Origin: Bryobacterales bacterium
Lineage (GTDB): Bacteria > Acidobacteriota > Terriglobia > Bryobacterales > Bryobacteraceae
Assembly (NCBI GenBank): GCA_016789785.1
Contig: JAEUQE010000241.1
Location: 1-13,031 of the forward strand
Reading direction: 5' to 3'
DNA length: 13,031 nt
The translations under genes and the position numbers were made by a program. Positions 6,575 through 13,031 of the stretch are shown here, piece by piece. Under the pieces are notes generated by a model. That model saw nothing but the letters and a program-made list of their open reading frames with translations. It was not told the DNA's origin and ran no database searches. Each line of letters starts with the position of its first letter. Within the stretch, counting starts at the first letter, position 1.

Positions 6575-7360
6575 ATGTTCCGGCTGGATGGGCAGGTGGC
6601 GATTGTCACGGGAGGCGCCGGCAAACTCGGATCGGCGATGTGTGATGCGCTTGCGGAAGCTGGCGCGCACGTTGTGGTTGCGGCCCGCAACCTGGAGCGC
6701 TGTGAAGCGAAGGCAAAAACGTTATCAGCCTCTGGTGTTTCGGCGATGGCCGTGGCGTGCGATGCCACCGTTCCCGCTGATGTCAGTGCCATGACCGCGA
6801 AGGTTCTCGATCGCTTCGGCCGGATCGACATCCTCGTGAACAATGCCTACTCCGGGCGCGCCGGCAAGTTCGAAGAGATGTCGCTCGACGATTTCGAGGC
6901 GGCCTTCCGGGGCGCTGTATCGAGTACGTTTCTGTGCTCGCAGGCCGTATTGCCCGCGATGCGCAATCAGAGGCGAGGTGCGATCATCAACATCGCCAGC
7001 ATCTACGGCATCGTGTCGCCGGACCAGCGCATTTACGGCAACAGTGGTCTCAACAACCCGTGCAACTACGGTCCCGCCAAAGCCGCGGTGATTCAGTTCA
7101 CGCGATGGCTCGCCACCTATGCCGCACCGGACGGCATTCGCGTGAACGCGATCACACCTGGTGGATTCTACGATGCGAAGCTCTCCGAACGCGCGGACTA
7201 CGAAGACGTCTTCGTGCCGAACTATGCCGCGAAGACACCGCTGGGCCGCATGGGCAAGCCACAGGATCTGAAAGGCGCGGTGCTGTTTCTTTCCTCAGAC
7301 GCGTCGGAATGGGTGACCGGAGCCAACCTTGTTGTCGACGGCGGCTGGACCGCGTGGTGA
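6575..7360 (+). CDS. Short-chain dehydrogenase/reductase (SDR)
   Basis: This 261-residue protein has all classical SDR marks: the cofactor motif TGGAGKLG (12-19), NNA (89-91), catalytic Ser142 in NIAS, and YGPAK with Tyr165 and Lys169. The C-terminal GANLVVDGGW is typical too. An Arg (38) after the second strand suggests NADP(H), though weakly. It is a cytosolic oxidoreductase acting on a hydroxyl or keto group, possibly of a sugar. Between Ser142 and Tyr165 there are about ten more residues than usual, in a segment containing SIYGIVSPDQ and IYG. I recall this from SDRs found in surface-polysaccharide gene clusters. AAGGAGG lies 11 bases before the ATG. It is divergent from the exported DapA-like operon and likely belongs to the same pathway. 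Its end is 6 bases from the convergent zinc-ribbon gene. Confidence 0.88.
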   Translation: MFRLDGQVAIVTGGAGKLGSAMCDALAEAGAHVVVAARNLERCEAKAKTLSASGVSAMAVACDATVPADVSAMTAKVLDRFGRIDILVNNAYSGRAGKFEEMSLDDFEAAFRGAVSSTFLCSQAVLPAMRNQRRGAIINIASIYGIVSPDQRIYGNSGLNNPCNYGPAKAAVIQFTRWLATYAAPDGIRVNAITPGGFYDAKLSERADYEDVFVPNYAAKTPLGRMGKPQDLKGAVLFLSSDASEWVTGANLVVDGGWTAW

Positions 7361-7366
7361 TGGGCC

Positions 7367-8299
7367 CTACTTTTCGACAGTGAAGTCCGCGGTGAGGAAC
7401 TGCCAGTCAGGCAATTCGTAGGCACGAAGGCGAGTGCTGGTCACCGTCTTCACATCGCGTGTTTCCATCGGCGACATCGCGGGCACAGTCACATTGAACG
7501 CCGCAATGGGCGAGTCTCCAGGAGCGGCTTTCGTCGATCGAAGGCGGATGTTCAGTGTGAGATCGGGCAAGTCGGCGAGCGAGTGATTCACTACCGCCAC
7601 CTTCACTTCAAGCTGCTTCTTCGGCGTCTCCACGATGCGAATTCCGGTGATCTCAAGGTACTTCGCGTAAGGATTCGCCTTCCCGTTTTTCGCCACTTCT
7701 TCCGGCGTCATCATCTTGGTTGGCTGTTCTTCGGATGCGTCAGTCACCCTCGAAGAACCGCCGCCTTTATAAAAGTACAGTCCCGCTGCTCCTCCACCGA
7801 TGAGAACGAGGGCGACGATGAACGTCACCAGCCATGCCGGCATGCCTTGCGAAGGCGGGGGCAGCGTATAGGGCGGGGCGGCCGGAGCGGCTGGGCCCGT
7901 TTGCCACTGCGGAGCTGGCGCGGAAGCGAATGCTGGTGGTGGCGGTGCGGGAGGTGGCGCGACAGGTGGCGCTGGTGGCGCCGGGGCTGCTGGCGCACTC
8001 CACTGCGTCGCAGGAGTTGGGGCCGGTGGTTGCGAAGCGGCGGGAGGCGGCGCGGCAGGAACCGGTGCTTGTGGCGCAGGCGCCCATGTTTGCGATGTCG
8101 TACTTGCCAGAGGCAGCGAAAACGCGCCTGTTGCCGTCAACGTGGACGATGGCGTTGTGGGTTGAGGTGTGGCCGCGGGCGCAGGCGGAGCAGCACTCAC
8201 CACCGGAGGCGGCGGTGCCTGCGCTTTCGTGCAGCGCGGACAGTCATTCTCATGTGGCGGCACTTCAGCGCCGCACTTTGGACAGATCCAACTGAACAT
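7367..8299 (-). CDS. Membrane-anchored zinc-ribbon protein with Pro/Ala-rich linker
   Basis: Length is 310 residues from ATG 8299-8297. An in-frame ATG at 8314 would add five residues, and extension to 8428 would overlap the divergent NadD-like gene. At the N-terminus a zinc ribbon has C6-x2-C9 and C20-x2-C23 (WICPKCG, CPRC). A low-complexity Pro/Ala linker follows (about 28-152), then one membrane helix (about 154-177, MPAWLVTFIVALVLIGGG) and a C-terminal domain of about 110 residues rich in beta strands, with an ITGIRIVET start (217-225) and a VVNHS motif (236-240). The ribbon should be cytoplasmic and the C-terminal domain outside, if the positive residues after the helix do not reverse it. 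Proteins with this plan are common in Acidobacteriota and have no established function that I can name. The gene ends 6 bases from the convergent SDR stop. Confidence 0.72.
   Translation of the reverse strand: MFSWICPKCGAEVPPHENDCPRCTKAQAPPPPVVSAAPPAPAATPQPTTPSSTLTATGAFSLPLASTTSQTWAPAPQAPVPAAPPPAASQPPAPTPATQWSAPAAPAPPAPPVAPPPAPPPPAFASAPAPQWQTGPAAPAAPPYTLPPPSQGMPAWLVTFIVALVLIGGGAAGLYFYKGGGSSRVTDASEEQPTKMMTPEEVAKNGKANPYAKYLEITGIRIVETPKKQLEVKVAVVNHSLADLPDLTLNIRLRSTKAAPGDSPIAAFNVTVPAMSPMETRDVKTVTSTRLRAYELPDWQFLTADFTVEK
7844..8218 (-). repeat. Low-complexity Pro/Ala-coding stretch
   Basis: This part of the zinc-ribbon gene encodes about 125 residues dominated by Pro, Ala, Thr, Ser and Gln, with runs such as PAPPAPPVAPPPAPPPP. 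The DNA shows imperfect GGTGGCG-type repeats. It is probably a flexible tether, and a region where length can vary between strains through slippage. Confidence 0.7.
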
Positions 8300-8322
8300 G
8301 TGACTAGCTACCATCTTTACAT

Positions 8323-8928
8323 ATGCGCTTCGTTCGAAGAGCTGAAGGCCGTCCGGAGCGGCTCGGAATCCTCTCCGGCGCCTTCCATCCGCCGACGCGA
8401 GCTCACCTTGCGCTCGCGCAAGCTTCACTCGATTTGTTTGAAACAGACGAGGTGCTCTTTGTTTTGCCCGTGAAGTTCCCTCACAAGGAGTACGACGCGG
8501 TGGGCATTCCGGAGCGCGTCTCTATGGTGTTGGACGCAACTTCCCACCAGCCGCGTTTCAGCGTTGCGCCGAGCGAGGGAGGACTCTTTCTGGAAATCGC
8601 GCGCGAGTGCCGCGAGCACTACACAGCGGCCACACGAATGCGCTTCCTATGCGGCCGGGACACGGCGGAGCGCATTGTCGCGTGGGGCTACGTGGACCAT
8701 CCTTCGATCGAAGAACAGCTTCGGGAGTATGAACTGCTGGTGGCCAGGCGCATGGGCGCTTACCTCCCACCCAGTCACCTGGAGCATGCGATTCGTCCGC
8801 TTGCGTTTGAGGAAATCTATGACGCGATCTCGTCCACCGAGGTGCGGCGCCGGATTGCCGCCGGCGAAGATTGGCAACACCTTGTGCCGGAGGCGATCAC
8901 CGCGACGGTTCGCGCGCTTTATCGTTGA
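8323..8928 (+). CDS. NadD-like nucleotidyltransferase (cytidylyltransferase-like family)
   Basis: This 201-residue protein has the nucleotidylyltransferase start ILSGAFHPPTRAHLALA (16-32). It corresponds to the GG-x-F-x-P-x-H-x-GH motif of nicotinate-nucleotide adenylyltransferases, with Thr25 and His28 at the (T/H)-x-x-H positions. Near the C-terminus ISSTEVR (169-175) matches the ISST-x-(I/V)-R signature. These bind ATP and its phosphates in the family, which makes dinucleotides such as NAD. Two changes from canonical NadD are seen: the GGT is SGA and the GH is AH. So it may be a paralogue with another mononucleotide substrate. The usual rsfS neighbour of NadD is absent here. No ribosome site precedes ATG 8323, so the start is the least sure part. 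The 3' end overlaps the convergent globin gene by 32 bases. Confidence 0.75.
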   Translation: MRFVRRAEGRPERLGILSGAFHPPTRAHLALAQASLDLFETDEVLFVLPVKFPHKEYDAVGIPERVSMVLDATSHQPRFSVAPSEGGLFLEIARECREHYTAATRMRFLCGRDTAERIVAWGYVDHPSIEEQLREYELLVARRMGAYLPPSHLEHAIRPLAFEEIYDAISSTEVRRRIAAGEDWQHLVPEAITATVRALYR

Positions 8929-9328
8929 GCTTCGATCCGGCGAGCATCTCCGCCGATACTTCGTTGAGCAGCTTTCGCCAGGCATCGCGCGCCTCCACGG
9001 TCAATCCCGTGGCCTGCCCGATGGCCCAGATAAGGGAGGCGGCCACTGTCTCGTATTGGTGCGGCTCCACGCCATATCCGGTATGTTGTGCTCCCAACTC
9101 GCGCAGCTTCGGACGCAGCGGTTCCAGATCCTCCACCGCGTCAACCACTACCCCCAACGTATCCATCAACTTCTTGCCCTGGGCCCTGATGTCGCCACGG
9201 AACATCGGGCGCACTTCAGGAGAGAGTTGAAACAACCTTCCATAGAAGAGCTGCGAAAGTGGCTCCGCAAGTTCACGCGCACCCGCGAAACTCTCGCGAA
9301 TCAGCATCTGCTGCCGGGGTGTGATCAT
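8897..9328 (-). CDS. Single-domain globin (flavohaemoglobin-type globin domain)
   Basis: This 143-residue protein covers a complete globin fold. Visible haem-pocket residues are Tyr29 in LFYGRLF (B10), Phe43 in PMF (CD1), Gln50 in RAQGKKL (E7), and proximal His82 in GAQHTGYGV (F8), followed by PHQYETV. This set matches the globin domain of bacterial flavohaemoglobins, which bind O2 and detoxify NO, but no FAD/NAD reductase domain follows. A stand-alone version needs another electron source or may act as a gas sensor. The ATG (9328-9326) overlaps the TGA of the kinase gene as ATGA, so it should be translated by coupling and made together with the kinase and sigma factor. Its 3' end overlaps the NadD-like gene by 32 bases. 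Globin identity is strong; role in signalling is inference. Confidence 0.85.
   Translation of the reverse strand: MITPRQQMLIRESFAGARELAEPLSQLFYGRLFQLSPEVRPMFRGDIRAQGKKLMDTLGVVVDAVEDLEPLRPKLRELGAQHTGYGVEPHQYETVAASLIWAIGQATGLTVEARDAWRKLLNEVSAEMLAGSKLNDKAREPSR
9325..9328 (-). promoter_or_regulatory. ATGA stop-start overlap, kinase to globin
   Basis: On the minus strand ATGA holds the globin ATG (9328-9326) and the kinase TGA (9327-9325). The only ribosome site nearby is AGGA two bases before the ATG, too close to work well, so termination-reinitiation is the likely way the globin is translated. Confidence 0.7.
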
Positions 9329-12084
9329 TTCCTGCTGGAGAGCCGCGCGACGGCGCTCTCCACCTCCTGCAAATCTTTTCTGTCCGTTTGCCGGAACCCC
9401 TTGGCGGACACCAGGGGTTTCCAGGCGTTCAGACTCTTTTCATACCAGTCACGGGCTTTCGCGACGTCGCCAAGTTTCTCGCTCACCGATCCCGCAAGCG
9501 CATAGGCGCGCGGTTCCGCCGCCCGGTTGCCAAGTGCTTCCGGCTTCTGCCCCACCTTCGCGGAAGCCTCTCCAAGGACGATCGCCTTGCTGACAATCGA
9601 CATCGCTTCCTCCCTTCGGCCGCGTTGCGCCGCCATATCGGCGACCCGCCGGTAAGAGGCCAGCAGAGTCTTCGTGCTGGAGGTATTGCCGGCGTTGGTG
9701 ATCGCTTCCCCGATCTCAATGGAGCGCCGCCACCATTTCAACGCCTCCTCGCTACGATTCGTACCCGCGTAATAGTCGCCAAGCGCGAACGCGATGAACG
9801 TGCGATTCGTCCCGATCATGGCGTTTCCGGGGTCCGCTTCGTTGGCCCGATCGAGCACCTGCATCGACTTCAGAAACGTCTCGGCCCGCTGTGGATCGGA
9901 TGGCGCCATCACGTTGGCCAAACGCCACAGCGAGATGCCGTAGTCAGCGAGTGCTCGCTTGTCTTCGCGATCCGCTTCATGCAGTTCGCGTGCGATGGCC
10001 GCCATCTTGCCATAAGCCTGAACGGCCCCGGCTGTGTCGCCCATGCTGGCCAGCGTGGGACTCCCCATCGAATCGCCAATGTGGCTGTAGCCCAGCATTA
10101 ACTCGCGCTTGTAGGCGACGTTCAGAGGCTCTGCCTGCACCAACGCCTCCAGGTGGCGAACGCTTGCTTGAAAATGCTTGAGCGCATCCGGCACCTGATT
10201 GAGCCGGCCGTAGTTCATCCCCGCGGCCGACAAAGCCGCCGCAAGCGCCGACCGGTGTTCGCGGCCCTTGGCATCATCCGTCATAGGCAGATTCTCCAGC
10301 AGTTCCACGGCTCGTGTGCTCGAATCCCGCGCCGCTTCCACCTCATCGGCCAGACGCTGGGCCCGCGCCGCCCCGACGTACAGCGACGCCAGTGCCTGCT
10401 GCAACTCCATGTTGTTCCGATTCCGCGCCAGCAGCGGTTCGCCGATCGCGATGCCTTTGCGAAACACAGTGACAGCCTCTCCAGTGCTCCGGGTGTAGGA
10501 ATCCAGATCGCCAAGCCGCCGCAGCACCCTCAGCCAATCCACGTGCAGTTCCACGTCCGAGGCGGAGCCCTTCGCAAGCCTCTCCAGCAGGTTCGCCGCC
10601 TTCTCAAAGCTTCCCCGCGCCGCCGTCGTCCGGCCGCGGTTCGACCCCATTACATTCCCCTGCACTTCGCCGAGCCGCAGATACGCCGCCGCCAACTGGC
10701 GGTCGAGAGTCGCGTCATTGCCACTCACAGCCGCAAGGCGGTCCAGATGCTCCGCTCCGCGCTCCACGATGAGTTCGCGAGCTTTTGTGGCGCCTGGCAA
10801 CTCACGAATCGAGTCATGAACGTCGAAGACAAACGTGTTGGCGAGTTGTTGCACCTGCCTGAGATGCTGCTGTGCAATCCGAGCCTGCCGGATGGACGCG
10901 ATCATGCCGCCGGAGAGCGATGCGAGCACCAGCGCCGCGGCAATCACTTCCTTGCGGTTCCTTCGCAGGAACTTCGCGGCGCGATAGCTCAACGAATCCG
11001 TGCGCGCCAGAATCGGCCGGTGTTCCAGATATCGCCGCAGATCCTGTGCGAGTTGCTCCGCCGACGCATAGCGCCGTGCGGGATCCTTCTGCATGGCCTT
11101 CAGCAGAATCGTGTCGAGGTCACCCTCGAGTTGCTTCGCCAGACCCGGCGCCGCCTGGCTCGGCCGCTGCACGTCGAGATCGCAAATCGCGCGTTCCACC
11201 GCCTGCGGCGTGTAACTCTCGATGCGATGCGGACGTACTGAAGTGAGCAGCTCATACAGCACCGCGCCCAGTGAATACACATCGGACACCACAGTGACCG
11301 GTTCGCCACGAACCTGTTCCGGGCTCGCATAGTCGGGCGTCATCATACCGACACCCTGCGTCATCGTCTCTTCCGGCGCCAGCGGATTGCCATAGAGAAG
11401 CTTGCAGATTCCGAAGTCCAGCAGCTTCGGTGTGCCACGCTCGTCGATCAGGATGTTGCCGGGCTTGAGATCGCGATGCACCACGAAGTGCCGGTGTGCG
11501 TGATCGACAGCCGCGCACACATCAAGGTAAATCGCGATGCGTTGTTCGATGCTGAGGTTCTCCGCCTTGCAATGCTCGTTGATCCGCTGCCCGCGAATGT
11601 ACTCCATCACGATGTAGGGCAGGCCATCGGGCGTTGTGCCCCCATCGAGCAGCCTCGCAATGTTGGGGTGATCGAGGCTTGCGAGAATCTGCCGCTCGCG
11701 GCGGAATCGCGCCAGGATGAAGTCCGTGTCCATGCCCGGACGCACCAGCTTTACCGCCACTTCGTTCTGATACTGATCATCGGCACGGCGCGCAAGAAAC
11801 ACCGTGCCCATGCCGCCACGGCCGAGTTCGCGAATCAGTTCGTATGGGCCGACCCGCTGAACATCCGGACCTTTCTGTCCGAACGACACCACCGCGTCCT
11901 GCACCCTGCCTTCGACGAAGGTGTCGCTCACCTGATCGTCACTTGCCAGGAGCGAGTAGACTTCGCCGCGGAGTTCATCATCGCCCTCACACGCCTGGTC
12001 CACCCACTGTGTGCGCTCTCCCTCGGGCTTCTCCACCGCGGCAAGGAAGATCTCCTCCACCCGCTTCCAGCGATCGGGATTCAC
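9325..12084 (-). CDS. Transmembrane Ser/Thr protein kinase with helical-repeat (TPR-like) C-terminus
   Basis: This 919-residue protein starts with GTG 12084-12082. After a short N-terminal helical part (1-75), which is common in acidobacterial kinases, comes a full Hanks-type kinase domain (about 80-355): GRGGMG loop (88-93), Lys112 in VAVKLV, Glu130, catalytic HRDLKPGN (203-210), DFG (223-225), SPEQ (254-257) and SDVYSLG (267-273). All catalytic residues are present. One membrane helix (about 379-398) places the remaining roughly 500 residues outside the cytoplasm. They are Ala/Leu-rich helices with TPR-like units, for example AAAYLRLGEV, DALKHFQASV, EEALKWWRRS and KARDWYEKSL. The gene overlaps the sigma factor stop by GTGA and the globin start by ATGA. 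The expected role is to sense something outside through the repeats and phosphorylate cytosolic partners, perhaps the coupled sigma factor. Confidence 0.92.
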   Translation of the reverse strand: MNPDRWKRVEEIFLAAVEKPEGERTQWVDQACEGDDELRGEVYSLLASDDQVSDTFVEGRVQDAVVSFGQKGPDVQRVGPYELIRELGRGGMGTVFLARRADDQYQNEVAVKLVRPGMDTDFILARFRRERQILASLDHPNIARLLDGGTTPDGLPYIVMEYIRGQRINEHCKAENLSIEQRIAIYLDVCAAVDHAHRHFVVHRDLKPGNILIDERGTPKLLDFGICKLLYGNPLAPEETMTQGVGMMTPDYASPEQVRGEPVTVVSDVYSLGAVLYELLTSVRPHRIESYTPQAVERAICDLDVQRPSQAAPGLAKQLEGDLDTILLKAMQKDPARRYASAEQLAQDLRRYLEHRPILARTDSLSYRAAKFLRRNRKEVIAAALVLASLSGGMIASIRQARIAQQHLRQVQQLANTFVFDVHDSIRELPGATKARELIVERGAEHLDRLAAVSGNDATLDRQLAAAYLRLGEVQGNVMGSNRGRTTAARGSFEKAANLLERLAKGSASDVELHVDWLRVLRRLGDLDSYTRSTGEAVTVFRKGIAIGEPLLARNRNNMELQQALASLYVGAARAQRLADEVEAARDSSTRAVELLENLPMTDDAKGREHRSALAAALSAAGMNYGRLNQVPDALKHFQASVRHLEALVQAEPLNVAYKRELMLGYSHIGDSMGSPTLASMGDTAGAVQAYGKMAAIARELHEADREDKRALADYGISLWRLANVMAPSDPQRAETFLKSMQVLDRANEADPGNAMIGTNRTFIAFALGDYYAGTNRSEEALKWWRRSIEIGEAITNAGNTSSTKTLLASYRRVADMAAQRGRREEAMSIVSKAIVLGEASAKVGQKPEALGNRAAEPRAYALAGSVSEKLGDVAKARDWYEKSLNAWKPLVSAKGFRQTDRKDLQEVESAVARLSSRK
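12081..12084 (-). promoter_or_regulatory. GTGA stop-start overlap, sigma factor to kinase
   Basis: The minus strand reads GTGA, where GTG (12084-12082) starts the kinase and TGA (12083-12081) ends the sigma factor. A GGGAG about 11 bases upstream, inside the sigma gene, can serve as the ribosome site. Confidence 0.7.
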
Positions 12085-12644
12085 TGCTTCGTCATCTCCC
12101 TGTGCAGCCAGGCTTCGGCCATGCGCTGTTCGCGCGATACCGTCGAGATGGAAATCCCGAGAGCCTGTGCGATCTCCTCCGGTCCCAGTCCGCCGAAGAA
12201 TCGCAGCTCAATCACCTTCGCCTTGCGCTCGTCAAACTGAGCCAGTGCGTTGAGTGCGTCATCCAGGGCGATCACTTCGTTACCGCGCTCGGGCGCGAAG
12301 TTGAGTGCTTCCTCAAAGCCGACGTGTTTCGCGCCGGAGCCGCGCTTGGCTGCGTGGTGCCGCCGCGCATGTTCCACCAGAATCTGGCGCATGCGGCGCG
12401 CTGCGATGCCGAAAAAGTGCGCCCGGCTCTGCCAGTCGGGAAGACGATCGCCGATCAGGCGCAGGTAGGCTTCGTGAACAAGCGCGGTCGGCTGCAGAGT
12501 CGCGGCGTCGCTCTCGGTACGCAGGTAACGGTCCGCCAGCCGGCGGAGTTCGTCGTACACAAGCGGCGTCAGGATGTCGAGCGCGCCCTGATTGCCATTC
12601 TTCCACTCAACCAGCAGTTGAGTGACCTGCTCCTCGGGGGACAT
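12081..12644 (-). CDS. ECF-type sigma factor
   Basis: The preferred start is ATG 12644-12642, giving 187 residues; a GTG at 12674 would add ten non-conserved residues. Region sigma-2 (about 8-95) contains PTALVHEAYLRL (52-63) and HFFGIAARRMRQILVEHARR (76-95), hallmarks of the ECF subgroup found next to Ser/Thr kinases in Acidobacteriota and Planctomycetes. Region sigma-4 (about 135-182) has the helix-turn-helix GLGPEEIAQALGISISTVS (152-170). The protein directs RNA polymerase to a set of promoters. No anti-sigma factor gene lies beside it. Instead its TGA is shared with the GTG start of the kinase (GTGA), so control by phosphorylation is likely for this type. A TACACT -10-like box at 12657-12652 sits only 7 bases before the ATG, which would make a leaderless transcript if real. 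Confidence 0.9.
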   Translation of the reverse strand: MSPEEQVTQLLVEWKNGNQGALDILTPLVYDELRRLADRYLRTESDAATLQPTALVHEAYLRLIGDRLPDWQSRAHFFGIAARRMRQILVEHARRHHAAKRGSGAKHVGFEEALNFAPERGNEVIALDDALNALAQFDERKAKVIELRFFGGLGPEEIAQALGISISTVSREQRMAEAWLHREMTKQ

Positions 12645-12646
12645 GA

Positions 12647-12681
12647 GATTCAGTGTAGCCGAATCAGTGCGCACGGATTCA
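12647..12681 (-). promoter_or_regulatory. Three TGAATC/TGATTC half-sites upstream of the sigma factor
   Basis: On the minus strand TGAATC (12681-12676), TGATTC (12666-12661) and TGAATC (12652-12647) follow one another at 14-15 base steps in the 78-base gap before the sigma factor ATG. The middle copy is the near-inverse of the outer ones. The last lies across a TACACT -10-like box. They could form an operator, possibly autoregulatory, or be chance. Confidence 0.25.
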
Positions 12682-12722
12682 CACGTCTTTCAATCGCGTG
12701 AACAAGGTGCCGCTTGAATCCC

Positions 12723-13031
12723 CTACTTGCCCTTGCTCAGTTTGCGAAAGTACTCGGCGATCGCTTCGGCGTAGCCCGTGGGAATGCGATCGGAGGTGGA
12801 AGTGCGCACCTGGCCTCCCTGCTTCTCCTCAAGCTGCCGGCGAAGCTGGATCTCCATTTGCTCCAGATCAGGCAGCACTTGCGCGCGAAGCTGTTCGAGC
12901 AACGCAGGGTTGCCCGGGAATCGCGACGGATCGAGCCGCTGCATCTCACGGATCAGGTCCGCCACCTGCGCCGCCGTCTCCATGTCGGTTTCGCGCAGAT
13001 TCTGACGGATCTCGTTCAGATCACGCATTCC
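12723..13031 (-). CDS. C-terminal part of an unrecognised protein, 5' end off window
   Basis: The frame ends with TAG at 12725-12723 and is open to the right edge. An ATG lies at 13028-13026, but the codon before it is also coding-like (GGA), so it need not be the start. The visible 102 residues are highly charged and helical, with many Glu, Arg and Gln (for example LEQMEIQLRRQLEEKQGG), suggesting a coiled coil. They end with a short conserved-looking tail, DRIPTGYAEAIAEYFRKLSK. From memory, similar tails close large acidobacterial proteins of unknown function, but I cannot name the family. There is no signal or membrane segment in the visible part. It reads in the same direction as the sigma-kinase-globin unit, 78 bases upstream. 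Confidence 0.6.
   Translation of the reverse strand, partial: GMRDLNEIRQNLRETDMETAAQVADLIREMQRLDPSRFPGNPALLEQLRAQVLPDLEQMEIQLRRQLEEKQGGQVRTSTSDRIPTGYAEAIAEYFRKLSKGK

Noticed and set aside
7844..8218. Direct repeats as a CRISPR or minisatellite array
   Set aside because: The repeats are irregular and explained by Pro/Ala codons. There are no equal-length spacers.
8300..8428. Longer N-terminus of the zinc-ribbon protein
   Set aside because: The added 43 residues are antisense to the conserved nucleotide-binding start of the NadD-like protein. The zinc ribbon at the very N-terminus is the expected layout.
10153..11241. Plus-strand open frame of 362 codons
   Set aside because: It lies wholly antisense to the kinase gene, whose motifs are complete. 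The translation is Arg/His-rich and has no recognisable domain.

Overview
The window is dense, GC-rich bacterial DNA with almost no non-coding space: the largest gaps are about 80 bases. Several traits point to an Acidobacteriota genome of the Solibacter/Bryobacter kind. These are an ECF sigma factor coupled to a transmembrane Ser/Thr kinase, Tat-exported relatives of normally cytosolic enzyme folds, and a cupredoxin-like lipoprotein. This placement is an inference from gene style. I see no rRNA, tRNA, IS element, CRISPR array or prophage.

Left end (1-2147): a lipoprotein with a cupredoxin-associated motif runs off the left edge on the minus strand. Divergent from it is a two-gene unit, a secreted protein with a heavy-metal-associated (HMA, CxxC) domain followed 2 bases later by an MFS permease. 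The theme may be copper or another metal, but the MFS substrate is unknown.

Centre left (2135-7360): a tight three-gene minus-strand operon encodes exported proteins. In transcription order these are a DapA/NanA-fold lyase-like protein, a tandem alpha/beta hydrolase (acetyl-xylan-esterase-like) whose second domain has lost its nucleophile, and a Tat-exported protein with traces of the polysaccharide-deacetylase (CE4/NodB) motifs. A short-chain dehydrogenase reads divergently from it. Together they look like an extracytoplasmic catabolic cassette for an acylated sugar or sugar acid, but the substrate cannot be read from the sequence.

Centre right (7367-8928): a membrane-anchored zinc-ribbon protein with a long Pro/Ala linker on the minus strand faces a NadD-like nucleotidyltransferase on the plus strand, with only 23 bases between their proposed starts.

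Right (8897-13031): a minus-strand unit contains an ECF sigma factor, a large Ser/Thr kinase with a TM helix and a helical-repeat C-terminal region, and a single-domain globin. Each consecutive pair overlaps by four bases (GTGA, then ATGA), so the three should be translated as one coupled unit. The globin attached to the sigma-kinase pair is the most unusual arrangement in the window. Upstream of it, the C-terminal end of an unrecognised protein enters from the right edge.
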